In this document: in pieces, positions 48,632-50,632 of the stretch | Layout of the letters: each line of letters starts with the position of its first letter | Numbering within the stretch: the stretch's first letter is position 1 | Origin: an uncultured Caulobacter sp. | GTDB lineage: Bacteria; Pseudomonadota; Alphaproteobacteria; Caulobacterales; Caulobacteraceae | Direction of reading: 5' to 3' | NCBI GenBank assembly: GCA_937925635.1 | Contig: CALALX010000104.1 | Span: forward strand, 1-50,632 | DNA: 50,632 nucleotides | Position numbers and translations under genes: made by a program | The notes under the pieces: model-generated | What the model saw: the letters and a program-made list of their open reading frames with translations, nothing else | Told to the model about the DNA's origin: nothing | Databases searched by the model: none

Positions 48632-50464
48632 CTACCAGCCGCACTTCTCGCCCTTGTTCTGCTTGGTCAGCCAGACGTTCAGCGGCTTAAAGTACTCGGC
48701 CACGGCGGAAGCGTCGCCCTGAGACTGGCCGGTGAAGGCCTGCATGGCCTCGGGCCACGGACGCGAGGCGCCCATCTCCATCATGGCGTTGAACTTCGCG
48801 CCCACCTCCTTGTTGCCGTAGATCGAGCAGCGGTGCAGCGGGCCCTTCCAGCCCGCCTGCTTGCAGGCGGCCTGGTGGAACTGGAACTGGTAGACGTGGG
48901 CCAGGAAGTAACGCGTGTAGGGAACGTTGCCCGGCACGTGGTACTTGGCGCCCGGGTCGAAGGCGTCGGCCGGACGCGATCCCGGGGGCGTGATGCCTTG
49001 GTACTGGGTGCGCAGCTTCCACCAACCGCTGTTGTAGGTGTCGGGGGTCAGTGTCCCGTCGAACACCTGCCAGCGCCAGCGGTCGACCAGCAGGCCGAAC
49101 GGCATGAAGGCGATCTTGTCGAGCGCCATCTTCAGCAGGAACGGGATGTCGCCCTCGGCCCCCGGAACCGTCTGCAGCAGATCGATCTGGTTCAGGTAGG
49201 TCGGGGTCAGGGCCGACAGGCCGACGAAGTCGCCGATGGCCTCGTGGAAGCCGTCGTTCGCGCCGTTCTTGAAGATGTAGGGCTGATCCTTGTAGGCGCG
49301 CTGGTAGTAGTTGTGACCGAGCTCGTGGTGGACGGTGTAGAAGTCCTCGCCGTTGACCTTGGTGCACATCTTGATGCGGATGTCGTCGCGATCATCGAGG
49401 TCCCAGGCCGAGGCGTGGCAGACGACCTCGCGGCCCTCCGGACGGGTGATCTGCGACCGGGTCCAGAAGGTCTCCGGCAACGGCGCCAGCCCCAGCGAGA
49501 CGTAGAAGCCCTCCCCGGTCTTCACCATCTTGGTCGGATCGTACTTGGCGTCCACCAGCAGCTGGTCGAGGCTGTAGGCCGAGGCGTCCTCCTTGGGCGC
49601 GACGATAGGATAGATGTTGCCCCACTGCTGGGCCCACATATTGCCCAGCAGGTCGGCGCGGATCGGGCCGGTCCGCGGCTGGACGTCGGAGCCGTACTGC
49701 TCGTTCAGGCGGGCGCGGACGTAGCAGTGCAGGTTCCTGTAGAAGGGCTCGATCTGCTTCCACAGCCGGTCGGTGTCGGCGGCGAAGGCATCCGGGTCCA
49801 TGTCGTAGCCGGACCGCCACAGGGCGCCGGTGTCCTTGTAGCCCATGCCCAGGGCGCCTTCGTTCTCGAGGGCGGCGAGGCGCGCGTAGTCGGCCTTCAT
49901 CACCGGCGAGATCGAATGCCAGCCTTCCCAGACAGCCTTTAGCTCGTTCGGGTCGCGGCTCGAGGCCAGCACGTCCTCGGCGTCGTTGAGGGTCAGGGTC
50001 TTGCCGCCGTACTGGAACTTGCCCGTCGAGTAGATCGAGTCCAGGCGCGAAGCGATCGTCGCCATCTCCTCGGCGGCGCCCGGGCGCTGCGGCGCGGGGG
50101 CGACTACCGCGCGCTTGAGGATGTCCAGCTTGCGGCGGGTCACCGGATCGGTCGCGACGCCGTCATACTTCGCCGCCTCGATGGCCGCGCGGGTGGCCAG
50201 GTCCGTGAACTCCGCGCCCGCCTTGGCCTCCAGCCACTGGGTGTCCTCGGTGATGTAGGTCGCGCGGACCCACGACGCCTTGTTCACGTATTGCGACAGC
50301 GCGGCCATCTGGGCCTCGGTGCGGTCGACGAAGGCCTTGGCGTCTTCGGGCGTCGGCTTGGCGGCGGGGGCCGTGGGCTGGGCGTGGGCGACGGCGATCG
50401 CGCCGGCCGCGCCGACGGCGAGCGCGAGCGCCGCGCCGGCCGCGAGAAGTCTGGTCTTCAGCAT
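48632..50464 (-). CDS. M2 family (ACE-like) exported metallopeptidase
   Basis: This 610-residue zinc dipeptidyl carboxypeptidase resembles angiotensin-converting enzyme. The signal peptide is MLKTRLLAAGAALALAVGAA with cleavage near AHA. The zinc site is H380-E-L-G-H384 followed by the third ligand in NDGFHEAIGD. Conserved M2 segments include NLHCYVRARLNEQYG, DLLGNMWAQQW, and FQFHQAACKQAG. It removes C-terminal dipeptides from peptides in the periplasm. Start at 50464 gives a normal signal peptide and has GAGGAA upstream. It adds to the two M13 peptidases as a third exported zinc peptidase in the window. Confidence 0.93.
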   Translation of the reverse strand: MLKTRLLAAGAALALAVGAAGAIAVAHAQPTAPAAKPTPEDAKAFVDRTEAQMAALSQYVNKASWVRATYITEDTQWLEAKAGAEFTDLATRAAIEAAKYDGVATDPVTRRKLDILKRAVVAPAPQRPGAAEEMATIASRLDSIYSTGKFQYGGKTLTLNDAEDVLASSRDPNELKAVWEGWHSISPVMKADYARLAALENEGALGMGYKDTGALWRSGYDMDPDAFAADTDRLWKQIEPFYRNLHCYVRARLNEQYGSDVQPRTGPIRADLLGNMWAQQWGNIYPIVAPKEDASAYSLDQLLVDAKYDPTKMVKTGEGFYVSLGLAPLPETFWTRSQITRPEGREVVCHASAWDLDDRDDIRIKMCTKVNGEDFYTVHHELGHNYYQRAYKDQPYIFKNGANDGFHEAIGDFVGLSALTPTYLNQIDLLQTVPGAEGDIPFLLKMALDKIAFMPFGLLVDRWRWQVFDGTLTPDTYNSGWWKLRTQYQGITPPGSRPADAFDPGAKYHVPGNVPYTRYFLAHVYQFQFHQAACKQAGWKGPLHRCSIYGNKEVGAKFNAMMEMGASRPWPEAMQAFTGQSQGDASAVAEYFKPLNVWLTKQNKGEKCGW

Positions 50465-50540
50465 CGGGACGTTCCTCGAGGGATTCGGATTGGCGGCATG
50501 GGAAACGCGCCGTCGAACCCGCGTCAAGAAACTCCCGACA

Positions 50541-50632
50541 TCAATCGGAGTTCGGCGGCGTCTCGAACACCGGCGACTCGGCGGGCGCGGGCGCGGGGGC
50601 CGGTTCTTCGGCCGTCGCGGGCGGGGTCGGGG
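50541..50632 (-). CDS. C-terminal tail of an unidentified Pro/Ala-rich protein (partial)
   Basis: The minus-strand frame open from the right edge ends in TGA at 50541. The visible tail is a Pro/Ala/Glu-rich low-complexity end (TPPATAEEPAPAPAPAESPV, then FETPPNSD). It lies 76 bases upstream of the M2 gene on the same strand. Too little is seen to name it. The strongly biased composition favours a real flexible C-terminus over chance. Confidence 0.4.
   Translation of the reverse strand, partial: PTPPATAEEPAPAPAPAESPVFETPPNSD

Noticed and set aside
1..50632. CRISPR array, prophage, insertion sequence or defence island
   Set aside because: No direct-repeat array, transposase, integrase or phage structural gene was seen; gene content and codon use are uniform.

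Overview
The window reads as chromosomal DNA of a Caulobacter/Phenylobacterium-type alphaproteobacterium. The grounds are very high GC, a eukaryote-like HisRS of the alphaproteobacterial kind, many TonB-dependent receptors and exported metallopeptidases, a SapC-family protein, and two promoter -10 elements close to the Caulobacter housekeeping form GCTANAWC. There is no phage, IS element, CRISPR array, rRNA or recognisable tRNA. About 41 protein genes are packed tightly, many with 1-4 base start/stop overlaps.

Layout. 1-610: 5' part of an outer-membrane beta-barrel gene. 747-4409: a TetR-controlled four-gene efflux operon (tetR, HlyD-like adaptor, ABC ATPase, ABC-2 permease) with an excellent promoter and a perfect operator palindrome. 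4626-6407: a Kef-type cation/proton antiporter. 6492-7488: a small copper pair (DUF2946-like, PCuAC). 7580-9223: acyl-CoA synthetase. 9320-13656: tandem M13 metallopeptidases. 13718-14302: P-loop ATPase. 14303-14767: gene-free, with a palindromic repeat and a run of hairpins. 14768-18485: hisS-hisZ-hisG preceded by a histidine-codon-rich leader ORF. 18536-23870: DUF6624 protein, pgi, a small unknown protein, DsbD-family thiol reductase. 23977-27297: zinc-independent MDR reductase, two MaoC/hotdog proteins, SapC protein. 27325-30396: TonB receptor behind a Zur-like box, and a PAP2 lipoprotein. 30453-32859: aguA-aguB-GNAT (agmatine to putrescine). 32973-37417: large TonB receptor, and a GT39 membrane glycosyltransferase. 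37591-38942: 3-oxoacid CoA-transferase. 39038-41514: KefF-like oxidoreductase with its Kef antiporter. 41561-45047: 2OG-Fe(II) oxygenase and a GAF-PAS-PAS hybrid histidine kinase. 45112-48392: tandem TadG-like vWA proteins. 48632-50464: M2 peptidase. 50541-end: tail of an unidentified gene.

The strongest regulatory discovery is the leader ORF at 18408-18485 (minus strand), with histidine at positions 6, 8, 9, 12 and 13. It is followed by two identical CCGGCCCC blocks that can compete for one GGGG-containing segment. This looks like ribosome-mediated sensing of charged tRNA-His controlling hisS-hisZ-hisG, but without a classical U-tract terminator. Second is a pair of TadG-like vWA paralogues, one of which carries two tandem FCCH-like repeats inside its vWA domain. 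The window otherwise looks like core housekeeping plus metal homeostasis (copper, zinc, potassium), lipid/CoA metabolism and an export/protease complement. I see no defence or mobile system.
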